Shown: positions 62,986-64,000 of the stretch, piece by piece
How positions within the stretch are numbered: position 1 is the first letter of the stretch
Layout of the letters: each line of letters starts with the position of its first letter
NCBI RefSeq assembly: GCF_022802975.1
Contig: NZ_JAFEVZ010000006.1
Location: forward strand, 62,001-126,000
Reading direction: 5' to 3'
Source: Flavobacterium pectinovorum
GTDB lineage: Bacteria > Bacteroidota > Bacteroidia > Flavobacteriales > Flavobacteriaceae
DNA length: 64,000 nucleotides
The notes under the pieces: model-generated
Database searches by the model: none
Told to the model about the DNA's origin: nothing
The model's input: the letters and a program-made list of their open reading frames with translations, nothing else
Program-made: the position numbers and the translations under genes

Positions 62986-64000
62986 TCGGTTTCTTTTTTA
63001 ATATTTTGGGCTCGATATAAAGCGTCTGTTGCCTGAAATAATTTTCGTTTTAATATCGGACTAAAATTAGGGTTTTCTTTTAAGAAACGCTGCACTTCAT
63101 CAAAAGCATATTTAGAAGAATATCTTCCAACTGTATTATTCAGCCAGTCTTTCGGAAAGAAAATATCCCCCGTTCGCTGAATTTCATCTGTCAAATCTAA
63201 TGAAAACCGAATATATTTCTGCGCACTTTCCTGACGCAGCGGATGATGGATATTAGCCAAACCAACCGAAACCCAGGATTCTTTTTCGCGGTTTTTATCA
63301 TCTTTCAAAGACTCCACAAAAGCATCACGAACCGATTCTTCCTGTGATAAGGACGGAAGCAAAAACTCAAATCGTTTTAGTTTATCGGGATTTGTTATCA
63401 TGGTTCTGGTTTTTTCTAAAATTTCATTGGCAATATAAACTTTAAAAATAGCCAGATTCATAGCTATATTGGTGTAATCGTCTTCGTTTAACTTCAAATT
63501 TGGAATAATCTTTTCTTTCGCCCAAATTTCATATAATTTTTCTTTTCCGGAATCTGAGTATGCAATTGAACTGTATAAATTAAACAATGTCTTTTTAATA
63601 TTGCTTGGCAAATCTGTTTGCAAACTGTAGTAAAGCACACCTTCTAGTTGTTCGTGAGCTTTTATTCGTTGTTTGTCTGTTAGAAACTTCCAAAAAACAG
63701 CACTGGTTTGATTAGCAATTATTTTTAAAACTAATTCATTTGTTTCAACTTGAACCCCATTCAAAAAAACAGCAAAAACATAACTTGGATGATGATTTCC
63801 TGCCAACATATTTTCGTATAAATTTACATAAGCAGAAGCTCTTGCTAAATCATCTTTTAAACTTGAAATTGTATTCAGATTATTTACCCCAACCGGAAAC
63901 ACACCGTATCCAAAACCATTATAATTATACATAATCTTCAATGGTTTTTTTAATCCTTCAAGTTGTTTCAAAAGAAGATTTTGATTTTTAAGATTAACTT
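62982..64000 (-). CDS. Probable M1-family aminopeptidase, C-terminal part (5' end outside window)
   Basis: The frame remains open to the right edge of the window, so only the last 339 or so residues are seen, all alpha-helical (DLARASAYVNLYENMLAGNHHPSYVF..., KEKLYEIWAKEKIIPNLKLNEDDYTNIAMNLAIF, ending in a lysine-rich tail). This resembles the ERAP1_C-like HEAT-type region of M1 aminopeptidases. The zinc-binding catalytic domain would be upstream and is not visible, so the assignment is moderate. Codons before the TTG at 63971 are also open (VNLKNQNLLLKQ), so that codon is not the start. A 4-nt overlap links it to the DUF58 gene. Confidence 0.65.
   Translation of the reverse strand, partial: VNLKNQNLLLKQLEGLKKPLKIMYNYNGFGYGVFPVGVNNLNTISSLKDDLARASAYVNLYENMLAGNHHPSYVFAVFLNGVQVETNELVLKIIANQTSAVFWKFLTDKQRIKAHEQLEGVLYYSLQTDLPSNIKKTLFNLYSSIAYSDSGKEKLYEIWAKEKIIPNLKLNEDDYTNIAMNLAIFKVYIANEILEKTRTMITNPDKLKRFEFLLPSLSQEESVRDAFVESLKDDKNREKESWVSVGLANIHHPLRQESAQKYIRFSLDLTDEIQRTGDIFFPKDWLNNTVGRYSSKYAFDEVQRFLKENPNFSPILKRKLFQATDALYRAQNIKKETE

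Overview
This is an AT-rich chromosomal window from a Bacteroidota bacterium, almost certainly Flavobacterium or a close relative. Three things point there. There is a SusC/SusD/SusE starch locus with a type IX secretion (T9SS) amylase. Isoprenoids are made by the mevalonate pathway. Many genes also carry Bacteroidota-type promoters (TTG, about 19 nt, then TAnnTTTG) instead of sigma70 boxes. No insertion sequence, integrase, phage gene or CRISPR array was recognised. The intergenic gaps do hold many long imperfect palindromes of several families.

Layout. 1-1650: end of HMG-CoA reductase and a GYDIA-type GHMP kinase. 1725-2954: two unknown proteins. 3246-9485 (minus): envelope operon with type III pantothenate kinase, an outer-membrane protein, LptC, a small membrane protein, a CNNM/CBS membrane protein and a PpiD/SurA-like foldase. 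9628-9974: tRNA-Phe and tRNA-Asp. 10304-13080: a HAD hydrolase and a small accessory patch (XRE regulator with a 26-bp palindrome, unknown small proteins, a coiled-coil membrane protein), then tRNA-Leu. 13520-21097: M20 peptidase, a BlaI/M56 signalling operon, a saccharopine dehydrogenase-like enzyme, DUF423 and PEP carboxykinase. 21222-25165 (minus): TonB receptor plus beta-propeller phytase. 25546-31463: DUF4407 protein, then an AraC regulator divergent from a TonB receptor/DUF4374 lipoprotein pair. 31632-36962: pseudouridine synthase, the mevalonate cluster (prenyltransferase, mevalonate kinase, diphosphomevalonate decarboxylase) interrupted by a four-helix-bundle gene, and TspO. 37020-40512: housekeeping hydrolases and an oxidoreductase.

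40658-59642 is the largest functional unit, a complete starch/maltodextrin system. The plus operon makes SusC, SusD, SusE and a secreted GH13 amylase. The minus operon makes an MFS maltose-type transporter, beta-phosphoglucomutase, a GH65 phosphorylase, a GH97 glucosidase and a GH13 neopullulanase-like enzyme. A LacI-type regulator lies between them. The two operon promoters share a nearly identical 22-nt element (21/22), a good candidate for the regulator's operator.

59718-64000: a small membrane protein with an MHS-family transporter, a second tRNA-Asp in inverted orientation to the first, a DUF58 protein and the C-terminal part of a probable M1 aminopeptidase that runs off the window. Nothing here is plainly a new large system. 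The most interesting observations are the shared Sus operator, the BlaI promoter/operator overlap, the mevalonate operon insertion, a perfect 13-bp start-codon hairpin, and the structured repeat families.
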